A stretch of DNA of 5,975 nucleotides from Planctomycetota bacterium (GTDB lineage Bacteria; Planctomycetota; Planctomycetia; Gemmatales; Gemmataceae), in the NCBI GenBank assembly GCA_018970845.1, contig JAGWVO010000240.1, positions 1 to 5,975 on the forward strand. Reading direction: 5' to 3'. The notes under the pieces are model-generated. The model was not told the origin of the DNA. It saw nothing but the letters and a program-made list of their open reading frames with translations, and did not search any database. Positions 1 to 5,930 of the stretch are shown here, one piece after another (position 1 is the stretch's first letter; each line of letters opens with the position of its first letter). The translations under genes and the position numbers were made by a program.

Positions 1-153
1 GGCTGGGACGAAGGCGTCGCCGGCATGAAGGAAGGCGGAAAGCGCCTGCTTTTCATTCCCAGCAAGCTGGGTTACGGCGAGCGGGGCGCCGGTCGCAGCA
101 TCCCACCCGGCAGCGACCTGTATTTCGAAGTCGAACTCATCAAGGTTCGCTGA
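1..153 (+). CDS. FKBP-type peptidyl-prolyl cis-trans isomerase, C-terminal part (5' end outside window)
   Basis: The first 50 codons, open from the window edge to a TGA at 151-153, give the C-terminal half of an FKBP domain. Visible family signatures are GWDEGVAGMKEGGKR, the LGYGERGAG loop followed by IPPGSDL, and the closing strand YFEVELIKVR. FKBPs catalyse cis-trans isomerisation of Xaa-Pro bonds and assist protein folding. The IPP segment and the Tyr of LGYG are part of the usual active-site pocket. The protein ends right after the final beta strand, as in typical FKBPs, so the C-terminus is complete. The N-terminus is missing, so a signal peptide or extra dimerisation domain cannot be judged, and neither can cytoplasmic versus periplasmic location. 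The last 14 bp overlap the 3' end of the convergent glycosyltransferase gene. The family call is very secure; the subtype is not known. Confidence 0.92.
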   Translation, partial: GWDEGVAGMKEGGKRLLFIPSKLGYGERGAGRSIPPGSDLYFEVELIKVR

Positions 154-1633
154 CTTTCGGAGGAAGCACCGCCAGGCCGAAAATAATATCCCTGGCGGAC
201 CCCAACTGCGGCAGCGCCACCCTGCGCGTTACGGCGATGCGTGGGTATCGCCGCCTGAGTTGCATTTCCACCTGATCGCCACCCTTGGCCACCTCCCAGG
301 CGAAAACTCCGCCGGACCCCATGAATTGCTCGTCGCTGGTCCAAGGGTTGAACCGCGGCACCGGCAGGGGCAGGGACGGGTTTTCACCCACGAATACCAT
401 CGGCCTGCCGGGTGCGAACCAGGCGATGTTGTCCGCCACCCAGTGCTCTCCGGCAACGATGGGTATGCGGTCCAAACCGGTCTGTTCCTTCCAGATGTCC
501 ACCGCGGTTTCAGCAAGATTCCTGCCGGGAAAACGGGAACGGACTTCCTTGCCCTCGCGGGCCAGCAATACCCCGTCGCCCAGCACCATCAATCCCATCA
601 ACCCGGCGAGGATGATTCCGCTCAAGGCAAGGGAGTTCCTGATCGCTTCGGGCTTGTCCCGGAACCCGAAATACGCCAAGGCCACCAGGCCCGCGAATGT
701 GTAGCAAGGATAACACCAGAAGCCGATCACCTTTTTGCCCAGCAGCACCATCAGCAGGATGGTGGCCAGGGGGCCGATCGTCGTGATGGCGAGGTACCTG
801 GCCAGTTCGGGCTTGGTGCCGGCGGGCCGAGATCGTCCGCCCATCAACGCAAACAGGGGAATGAACAATCCCCAGGCCATCCACGATTGCTCGGCAAGGA
901 ACCCGAGCAGTCCCATGGCGCCGGCGGCGAGCCCGCCGCGGGTGCCGCCGCGGGCCGCCAAGTATTGGAGCGTGATCCAATCGTGGCCGGCCAGCCAAGC
1001 GAGGTGAGGCGAAAAGAGCAGCAGGCCCCCCAGCCAGGCCACCCATGGCTTGGGCGTGGCCAGCGCCCGCCTGCCCTCGGGAAGCGCCAGCAGTGCGAGC
1101 GCTTGCCAGGCGAGGAGCAGGGCCATGTTGTACTTGCACAGCATGCCAAGGCCAACAATGGCTCCATAGGCCATCCACATTGGCCATGCGTTTTTGGCCA
1201 ACGCCATCCACAGGGACCAGATTCCAAGGGCCCAGAGGCCAGTGAGCGCGGTGTTGTGGTTCAGTTCTCCGCCCATCCAGGTGAAGAAGCAGGTCGCCTC
1301 CAGCGGCAGAACGGCCAGGATGGCGCGATCGGGACCCAACAGTTCCCTCGCCAGACGCCATGCGGCCCAGATACCCGCGGCCAAAAACAGGTAGCTTGTC
1401 AGGTAAACGGCGGGCAGCCAACCGCCCGAGGCCCATGCGGCCATTTCGGCGCACCATGCCGGCAGGGGAGGGTGCTTGTAGTACCCCCATTCCCAGCGGG
1501 ATCCCCATGCCAGCATCTCGACGACATCGACGGGTGGATTCTGGTAGCGGATTGAGGCCGCCGCGGTCCAGCCAAGGGTTCGCGCGATCAGCCAGGCCCA
1601 GAACGGGAGGCTGCCGTTTATCCACCGGTTCAT
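140..1633 (-). CDS. GT39/PMT_2-like polytopic membrane glycosyltransferase (ArnT/mannosyltransferase superfamily)
   Basis: This 497-residue protein is strongly hydrophobic, with about ten membrane segments in residues 8-355 and a soluble C-terminal part of about 140 residues. After the first helix comes a loop with acidic D36 and E39 and then YYKHPPLPAW (51-60). This arrangement is typical of the GT-C fold PMT_2/GT39 group, where an acidic residue in the first outer loop is catalytic. Such enzymes take a sugar from a polyprenyl-phosphate donor and transfer it, on the outer face of the inner membrane, to protein, lipid A or another glycan. The acceptor and sugar cannot be read from sequence. 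The ATG at 1631-1633 lies 3 nt after the stop of the GT2 gene, with no clear ribosome binding site, so translational coupling is likely. The pairing with an Alg5/DPM1-like GT2 supports a lipid-linked donor. Family-level confidence is high; function is inferred. Confidence 0.86.
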   Translation of the reverse strand: MNRWINGSLPFWAWLIARTLGWTAAASIRYQNPPVDVVEMLAWGSRWEWGYYKHPPLPAWCAEMAAWASGGWLPAVYLTSYLFLAAGIWAAWRLARELLGPDRAILAVLPLEATCFFTWMGGELNHNTALTGLWALGIWSLWMALAKNAWPMWMAYGAIVGLGMLCKYNMALLLAWQALALLALPEGRRALATPKPWVAWLGGLLLFSPHLAWLAGHDWITLQYLAARGGTRGGLAAGAMGLLGFLAEQSWMAWGLFIPLFALMGGRSRPAGTKPELARYLAITTIGPLATILLMVLLGKKVIGFWCYPCYTFAGLVALAYFGFRDKPEAIRNSLALSGIILAGLMGLMVLGDGVLLAREGKEVRSRFPGRNLAETAVDIWKEQTGLDRIPIVAGEHWVADNIAWFAPGRPMVFVGENPSLPLPVPRFNPWTSDEQFMGSGGVFAWEVAKGGDQVEMQLRRRYPRIAVTRRVALPQLGSARDIIFGLAVLPPKVSEP

Positions 1634-1636
1634 GGC

Positions 1637-2443
1637 CTAGGCCGCCACGGCGTCGGGGGCGGCTTGCGCGCCCTCCGCCGGCATGAACGCGGCACCCGGG
1701 GCGAGCGTGGCCCGCCAGATGCGGGTCAGGTCGTGAAAGGCCCTGAAAAAATCGGTGGGCTTCACCTTGCTGCCCCCGACATGATCCCAGCGGCCAAGAG
1801 GCAACTCGAGAGCGATGGCTTCCGGCCTGCCGGCCTTTCCCGCCCTGTTCAGTGAAATGATCCTTGCCAGGATCTCGACATCGAACAGCCAGCGCGTGAT
1901 GAACGGCACGCTGAAGACGGATTTGATGGTCGGTGTGGCGCGGAACAACTTGGCTCCGCACTGGGTGTCGTGGACTTGAAGGCCGAGCGTCCAGCCGATG
2001 CTCCCGGCAACCACCCGCCCCAGGCCGTGGCGCAACGGATCCCTCTGGATGCGGTTGCCCAGCAGGGATATCCGCGATCCGATGACCATCTCGAGTTCCG
2101 GCCGGCGAACCAGCGCCTCCTCGAACCTGGGAAGCTCATCCAGCGGCGTCGCCAGGTCGGCATCCCAAAAGCCCGCGACCGTGGCTCCCGCGGCGAACGC
2201 CTCAAGCATCCCTTGTCGCACGGCCTCCGCCTTGCCCCGGTTGGCGGCAAGGTTGAGGATGCTGGTGCGGGCCGGGTTCCGTGACGCCAGTTCATCGAGC
2301 AAGGAGGATGTTTCGTCGCGGCTGCCGTCGTTCACGAAAAGCAACCGGGGACCTTCGGGTTGGGTCATTGATCGGATGAATTCGATCACAGGCAATCGTC
2401 GGGCCTCGTTGTAGCAAGGGACAACGAGGGTGGGTCGGGACAT
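1637..2443 (-). CDS. GT2 family glycosyltransferase, Alg5/DPM1-like (polyprenyl-phosphate hexose synthase candidate)
   Basis: This 268-residue GT-A fold protein carries the GT2 landmarks in order: VVPCYNEARRL (7-17), VNDGSRDET (37-45), NRGKAEAVRQG (68-78), the metal-binding DAD in FWDADLATPLDE (92-103), GSR (122-124), HDTQCGAKLF (158-167), RWLFDVEIL (184-192) and a late HVGGSKV (221-227). The combination of DADLATPLDEL, DTQCGAKLF, FDVEIL and GSKV is characteristic of dolichyl-phosphate beta-glucosyltransferase (Alg5) relatives. These move a sugar from UDP-glucose or a similar nucleotide sugar to a polyprenyl phosphate at the cytoplasmic membrane face. No membrane helix is visible, unlike eukaryotic Alg5, which has an N-terminal one. 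The C-terminal tail (from about 249) is Ala/Pro-rich and probably disordered. The gene lies 74 nt after the permease stop and 3 nt before the GT39 gene, its likely downstream partner. The start has only a weak upstream purine stretch. Sugar specificity is unknown. Confidence 0.9.
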   Translation of the reverse strand: MSRPTLVVPCYNEARRLPVIEFIRSMTQPEGPRLLFVNDGSRDETSSLLDELASRNPARTSILNLAANRGKAEAVRQGMLEAFAAGATVAGFWDADLATPLDELPRFEEALVRRPELEMVIGSRISLLGNRIQRDPLRHGLGRVVAGSIGWTLGLQVHDTQCGAKLFRATPTIKSVFSVPFITRWLFDVEILARIISLNRAGKAGRPEAIALELPLGRWDHVGGSKVKPTDFFRAFHDLTRIWRATLAPGAAFMPAEGAQAAPDAVAA

Positions 2444-2517
2444 GGGTCACCGGTGAAGCTACGCGGGGTTTTCCCCTTATTCGGATTTTGTGGGCGACGG
2501 CTTGAATGGATTGGTGG

Positions 2518-3555
2518 TTAAAGTGGCGCTGGCAAGTCACGGGTGGAAAACCTGGCTCCCCCAATCAGGTAACCGGCCATCCCGAAGGCAACCAGGATAT
2601 AGAAACCCGGTACGGCCAGCCTTTGGGGCCCAAACCATTCGGCCAGATCGACAAGACCGCTGCCGCCAAGCATCGCTTCCTGCGGCAAGTAGTAGTAAAA
2701 GACGCATAGGGGCCGCAGGAAGATCAGCGGTTCCCATAATTGCCCCAGCAAATTGACAAGGAACATGATCGTGACGATGAGCGTCACGATCCCCAGCACT
2801 CCCATGCGCGACCGCCCGTATGCCGAGATCGCGAAGGCCATCCCTGAAACCGACCAGCCCAAGGCGGCAACCGAGGGGGCGGCGAGGAGGAAGCGCTCCG
2901 GCTCGATTTTCAACCTTTGGGAGTCTTCCTTGGGTACGGGAGATTGGCGGAAAAGCGAGGCCGGCGACCAGTTCCACCACTTGGCCTGATCCAGTTTCGA
3001 TTGGATTTGGGGCGGCAGCGGCCTTTCCTTGAGCGGACTGATCCACCAGGCTCCGGCGCACGCGGCCGAGGTGAACGCCACGGAGATCACGCACCATGAG
3101 GCCAAGTCGAAAACGGCATGGGAAGCGGCCACCTTAGGACGCGAGACGGGCTGGCTGAGCAGCAGCTCCAGGGTGCCCCTTTCCAGTTCACCGGCCAAGG
3201 CCGTGGCACCCCTTCCGGCCGCCCACAGGGCCACTAGGACCTGGGTCAGCGGATGCACGAGGAGAATGCTGAGGATGTCCATCGCCTTGTCGAGGGTGAC
3301 CCTGTCTCCCCCGATCAGTGTGCGAACCATTTTGCCCGGGCCGTCGAAGACCATGCCTTCCAGGTCGGTCAGGCCCAGTCCGCTTTGGCCAGCCAGCAGC
3401 CTGAAAAATGGCGACAATTGCTCGAGCGACCTCTTGATGATGCTGCCCCACAGGAGGCCGAACGCCACCAGGATGAGCGTGAACACCGCCATCGCCAGCC
3501 GCCAATCCCGCCAATGTCGGCCCAGCAGCACCAAAAGCGACCCGGGTTCACGCAT
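2518..3555 (-). CDS. ABC-2 type transporter permease subunit
   Basis: The 345-residue protein has about six predicted membrane helices: roughly 20-40, 95-113, 148-171, 221-247, 253-281 and 313-334. Between helices two and three lies GELERGTLELLLSQPVSR (122-139), the hallmark cytoplasmic segment of ABC-2 permeases related to NosY and similar exporters. A hydrophilic, Trp-rich loop of about 50 residues (172-220) lies between helices three and four, and another loop (43-93) follows helix one. ABC-2 permeases pair with a separate ATPase to move lipids, polysaccharides, drugs or other substrates. No ATPase gene is visible here, and the gene on the upstream side is divergent, so the partner must be elsewhere. 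The start is supported by AAGGA about 10 nt upstream of the ATG at 3553-3555. It appears to be the first gene of the minus-strand run with the two glycosyltransferases, though 74 nt separate it from the GT2. The substrate cannot be told from sequence. Confidence 0.9.
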   Translation of the reverse strand: MREPGSLLVLLGRHWRDWRLAMAVFTLILVAFGLLWGSIIKRSLEQLSPFFRLLAGQSGLGLTDLEGMVFDGPGKMVRTLIGGDRVTLDKAMDILSILLVHPLTQVLVALWAAGRGATALAGELERGTLELLLSQPVSRPKVAASHAVFDLASWCVISVAFTSAACAGAWWISPLKERPLPPQIQSKLDQAKWWNWSPASLFRQSPVPKEDSQRLKIEPERFLLAAPSVAALGWSVSGMAFAISAYGRSRMGVLGIVTLIVTIMFLVNLLGQLWEPLIFLRPLCVFYYYLPQEAMLGGSGLVDLAEWFGPQRLAVPGFYILVAFGMAGYLIGGARFSTRDLPAPL

Positions 3556-3662
3556 GGGCGGCCATCCTTAGCGATGAAAAGTTCACATCATTGTTCTAGG
3601 CAACTGGCGAGCCAGCCAGGAATCGGTTACACCATCATCTGTTCCCCGAGGAGAGATAAAAC
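3556..3662. promoter_or_regulatory. Divergent intergenic region between permease and DUF1080 genes
   Basis: These 107 bp separate two head-to-head genes, so promoters for both directions are expected here. The segment is more AT-rich than its surroundings near 3571-3600. I see no convincing -35/-10 pair on either strand. A short perfect palindrome, CTGGCGAGCCAG (3604-3615), could form a 4-bp stem or be an operator half-site pair, but it may be chance. The role is inferred from gene orientation only. Confidence 0.35.
3649..3654 (+). promoter_or_regulatory. Ribosome binding site of the DUF1080 gene
   Basis: AGGAGA lies 8 nt before the ATG at 3663-3665, with an A-rich spacer. It is a good Shine-Dalgarno match and fixes this start, which also gives a clean signal peptide. 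Confidence 0.75.
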
Positions 3663-4652
3663 ATGAAACGAGTGTTGATGATGGGGCTGATGGGCGCCCT
3701 TATCGCCCAGGCCGGCCAAGGCCAGGAAAAGAAGGACGCGGCTCCCAAGAAGGACGCGAAGCCGGCGCGGGTGGCGCACACCAGCGCGGCGGAGGCCGGC
3801 CCCGATTTCGCCATCCAAGGCGAATACGAAGGAACATGGGGTGACCTCAAGGCCGGAGCCCATGTCATCGCGCAGGGGAATGGAGCCTTTGAGGCCCAGG
3901 TTTACCCCGGAGGCCTTCCCGGGGCCGGCTGGAACGGCACCGACAAGGTCAAGCTCAAGGGAGACTCAACCAAGCTCGAAGGGGGCGGCTCGACCTTGGC
4001 GATCAAGGGTTCGGAGATTTCCGGCACCACCGCCAAGGGCGAGAAGGTCGCCCTGAAGAGGGTCGAGCGCAAGAGCCCCACGATTGGTTTGAAAGCGCCT
4101 GAAGGCGCCGTCGTTTTGTTTGACGGTTCCAGTGCGGATGCCTGGAACAACGGAAAGCTCGACGCGGAGAAGACCTTGCAGGTGGGAGTCTTGTCCAAGG
4201 CGAAGTTTGGCGACTTCACCCTGCACATTGAATTCCAGACTCCGTTCATGCCCAATTCGCGTGGACAGGGCCGGGGCAATTCGGGAGTCTACCTGCAAAA
4301 CCGCTATGAGCTTCAGGTCCTCGACAGTTTCGGCCTTTCGGGCGAGAACAACGAATGCGGCGGCATCTATCAGATCGCCAAGCCGAAGGTGAACATGTGC
4401 CTGCCACCCCTTTCTTGGCAGACCTACGACATTGAGTTCACCGCCGCGAAGTTCGGACCCGACGGCAAGAAAACCGCCGACGCTGTCCTTACGGTCAAGC
4501 ACAACGGGGTGCCGATTCACGACAAGCTCGTGTTGCCGAAGGCCACTCCCGGTGGAGAGGGCAAGGAATCGCCCGGGCCTGGCCCGATCCAGTTGCAGAA
4601 CCACGGCGACCCTGTCCGTTTTCGCAACATCTGGATTCTTGAAAAGAAGTAA
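3663..4652 (+). CDS. Secreted 3-keto-disaccharide hydrolase (DUF1080) domain protein
   Basis: This is a 329-residue exported protein. Residues 1-20 form a signal peptide (Lys-Arg, then a hydrophobic stretch ending near AQAGQG), followed by a Lys/Ala-rich linker to about 45. A small beta-rich region (about 50-135) carries Gly-rich, repeat-like strands. The DUF1080 / 3-keto-disaccharide hydrolase domain (PF06439 type, a concanavalin-like jelly roll) spans about 148-328. It begins at VVLFDGSSADAW and includes KFGDFTLHIEF (181-191), GNSGVYLQNRYELQVLDSFG (205-224), ECGGIYQIAKPK (231-242), SWQTYDIEF (251-259) and PIQLQNHGDPVRFRNIWI (308-325). Some family members cleave 3-keto-glycosides, and the domain is greatly expanded in Planctomycetota and Verrucomicrobiota. 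Activity of this copy is inferred from family only. No lipobox Cys is visible, so it is probably periplasmic or released. It is monocistronic by context, with a hairpin about 30 nt after the stop. Confidence 0.92.
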   Translation: MKRVLMMGLMGALIAQAGQGQEKKDAAPKKDAKPARVAHTSAAEAGPDFAIQGEYEGTWGDLKAGAHVIAQGNGAFEAQVYPGGLPGAGWNGTDKVKLKGDSTKLEGGGSTLAIKGSEISGTTAKGEKVALKRVERKSPTIGLKAPEGAVVLFDGSSADAWNNGKLDAEKTLQVGVLSKAKFGDFTLHIEFQTPFMPNSRGQGRGNSGVYLQNRYELQVLDSFGLSGENNECGGIYQIAKPKVNMCLPPLSWQTYDIEFTAAKFGPDGKKTADAVLTVKHNGVPIHDKLVLPKATPGGEGKESPGPGPIQLQNHGDPVRFRNIWILEKK

Positions 4653-4680
4653 GCGGCATTGCCCGCCGTGTTATTTGATG

Positions 4681-4706
4681 AGGGGGAGGGCCAAAACCCT
4701 CCCCTT
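4681..4706. terminator. GC-rich hairpin, candidate bidirectional terminator
   Basis: GGGGAGGG (4683-4690) pairs perfectly with CCCTCCCC (4697-4704) around the six-base loop CCAAAA. G4682-T4705 and A4681-T4706 can extend the stem to 10 bp. It lies between two convergent genes, 28 nt after the DUF1080 stop, and touches the stop codon of the minus-strand gene (4706-4708). Neither side has a strong U-tract: the + side reads TTCACATTTTG. Termination is therefore likely by position and stem stability but not certain. A weaker possible stem, CGGC/GCCG near 4655-4670 followed by TGTTATTT, could add to termination of the + strand gene. Confidence 0.55.
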
Positions 4707-5299
4707 CACATTTTGCCGATCGCTTCCACCAGCAGCATGCCGCCGATGAGCATGTGAATGAGCACCGCGATGATGAGCGCGTAGCCAGACGCGGGACGAC
4801 GCCAATCAGGTTCGTTGCGGTTCAGGAACCAGGCCCAGGCGGCAAAAACCGGGCCGATCAATGGCAACCAGCAGGTCAGCACACCCGTGACCGCCATGAT
4901 GCGCCCCCAGGATGCCTCACTTTTCTTGTTTTCATTGTCGGCCAACTGGTCGGGAGTGATGCCGCGAAGGATGTCGGGGGTGTGGCCGGGCATGCCTGCC
5001 CGCACGGTGTTGAAGAGGGCAACCGGAAAAATGACTAGCGGCCAGATGATGTGCGCCGTGGGAATGTTGAGGAGGCACCTGTACCAGATGCGCCGGCGCA
5101 TGCATGAGGGACAGGCCCTGACATATTCCACGGCGTGCCAATGAAAGTGACCTAGAAAAATCAGCCAGCGAATGAGGCGGAACTGTTTCAGCCGGTCGGT
5201 CCAACGGCTGCATACCGGGCATGGCAGCCTTTCCAGCGATTGATCATTGAACAAGGCATCGTCGCTCATGGGCCAAGCCTGACTTCCCAAATCGCCCAT
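4706..5299 (-). CDS. Uncharacterised membrane protein with two CxxC zinc-knuckle motifs
   Basis: I do not recognise a named family. From the ATG at 5297-5299 the protein has 197 residues. An N-terminal cytoplasmic-looking part carries CPVC (27-30) and CPSC (63-66), a likely zinc-ribbon Cys4 site with the two knuckles 32 residues apart. Between them is a hydrophobic and aromatic stretch with His51, His53 and His55. Arg-rich RACPSCMRRR follows, then three predicted membrane helices at about 80-100, 133-159 and 171-193. An acidic, hydrophilic loop (about 112-130) separates helices one and two. The chosen start has GGGGTG about 10 nt upstream. A TTG at 5315-5317 in the same frame and an ATG at 5267-5269 (ten residues shorter than this call) are alternatives. 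It is divergent from kdsC and convergent with the DUF1080 gene, so it is probably monocistronic. No enzymatic role can be assigned. Reality of the gene is well supported by coherent composition and motifs. Confidence 0.78.
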   Translation of the reverse strand: MGDLGSQAWPMSDDALFNDQSLERLPCPVCSRWTDRLKQFRLIRWLIFLGHFHWHAVEYVRACPSCMRRRIWYRCLLNIPTAHIIWPLVIFPVALFNTVRAGMPGHTPDILRGITPDQLADNENKKSEASWGRIMAVTGVLTCWLPLIGPVFAAWAWFLNRNEPDWRRPASGYALIIAVLIHMLIGGMLLVEAIGKM

Positions 5300-5399
5300 T
5301 ATTTCAAAACACCCCAAATGACCGGCGCTCCATCATTGCCCTTGATTCCATTCGCTCCGTCGCTATCGTCGCCGGGCCGGATGGGGTTGGGGTGATCTT
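5300..5399. promoter_or_regulatory. Divergent intergenic region upstream of kdsC
   Basis: This 100-bp region lies between head-to-head genes and should hold promoters for both. On the + strand TTGATT (5342-5347) and TATCGT (5364-5369), 16 bp apart, each match four of six positions of the sigma70-type consensus. This is a weak candidate for the kdsC promoter. No operator or riboswitch-like structure is evident. Confidence 0.35.
5389..5397 (+). promoter_or_regulatory. Extended ribosome binding site of kdsC
   Basis: GGGGTGATC matches eight of nine bases of GAGGTGATC, the complement of the usual 16S rRNA 3' end. The GGGG core ends 7 nt before the ATG at 5400-5402, which supports this start. Confidence 0.6.
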
Positions 5400-5924
5400 A
5401 TGCCTTCATTGGCGGAGCGTTGCCGGGAGATTCGTCTCCTGGTTCTTGATGTCGATGGGAGCCTCACGGCCGGGGGCATCACTTACGCCGCGGCGGAGGG
5501 AAATCCCGGGCTTGAAATCAAGGAATTTTTTGTGCGGGACGGCTGGGCGATCAAGCGCTGGAAGAAGGCGGGCGGGAAGCTGGCGGTGGTGACGGGCCGG
5601 CGGGGTGCCGTCGTGGAAAAGCGGGCGCGGGAACTGGGTGCCGACGCGCTGGTGCAAGGCGCGGAAAACAAGCTGCCGGCGTGGCTGGAGACGCTTAAGA
5701 GCATGGATATCGCGAGCGGACAGGCGGCCGTGCTGGGTGATGACTTGCCCGATGTGCCGCTATTGGCCGCCGCCGGCTTGGGCGCGGCGCCGGCGGATGG
5801 ATGCCCCGACGCCAGGAAAGCCGCCTCCGTGGTTCTCAGGCATGGCGCTGGAAGGGGTGCCGCGCGGGAACTGGTCGAACTGGTGATGAGGGTGCAGGGC
5901 AACTGGCCGGGCGGGGGGGACTGA
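5400..5924 (+). CDS. kdsC: 3-deoxy-D-manno-octulosonate-8-phosphate phosphatase (KdsC-like HAD phosphatase)
   Basis: The 174-residue protein matches the short, cap-less HAD subclass of KdsC in length and motif order. Motif I is LDVDGSLTAGG (16-26), with nucleophile D17 and acid/base D19. VRDGWAIKRWKKAG (45-58) follows, motif II is VTGRRGAVVEKRA (64-76), the motif III Lys is in ENKLPAW (89-95), and motif IV is GDDLPDVPLL (113-122). The C-terminal GRGAARELVELVMRVQGNW (151-169) matches the KdsC tail that closes over the neighbouring active site in the tetramer. KdsC removes phosphate from Kdo-8-phosphate in the cytoplasm, giving Kdo for LPS inner core, which implies an LPS-bearing envelope. Motif I reads DGSLTAG where most KdsC have DGVLTDG; the catalytic aspartates are intact. 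The loop after motif I is about three residues longer than in E. coli KdsC. A related HAD phosphatase of other specificity is the main alternative. Another gene seems to follow directly. Confidence 0.88.
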   Translation: MPSLAERCREIRLLVLDVDGSLTAGGITYAAAEGNPGLEIKEFFVRDGWAIKRWKKAGGKLAVVTGRRGAVVEKRARELGADALVQGAENKLPAWLETLKSMDIASGQAAVLGDDLPDVPLLAAAGLGAAPADGCPDARKAASVVLRHGAGRGAARELVELVMRVQGNWPGGGD

Positions 5925-5930
5925 CGGAAG

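Noticed and set aside
155..182. Inverted repeat TTTCGG...CCGAAA just after the FKBP stop, considered as a terminator
   Set aside because: The stem is only 6 bp with a 16-nt loop and no U-tract on either strand, and it lies inside the GT39 coding region.
260..1555. A 431-codon open frame on the + strand, opposite the GT39 gene
   Set aside because: Its product is rich in Gly, Gln, Pro and Arg with no domain or motif, and it lies fully antisense to a gene with clear family motifs. Long antisense frames are expected in GC-rich coding DNA.
510..1961. A 483-codon minus-strand open frame spanning the GT2/GT39 junction
   Set aside because: It is in a different frame from both recognised genes, its product is Arg/Gly/His-rich without motifs, and it would overlap two well-supported coding regions.
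2465..2476. GGGGTTTTCCCC palindrome in the gap between permease and GT2, considered as a terminator or operator
   Set aside because: A 4-bp stem with a 4-nt loop and no following T-tract is too weak to call.
3966..4604. A 212-codon minus-strand open frame opposite the DUF1080 gene
   Set aside because: No recognisable motif and no ribosome binding site; the + strand gene has a signal peptide and strong family motifs.
5300..5317. TTG start at 5315-5317 extending the CxxC membrane protein by six residues
   Set aside because: The ATG at 5297-5299 has a better-placed purine-rich GGGGTG upstream, and the extra residues overlap that likely ribosome binding site; the longer form cannot be fully excluded.
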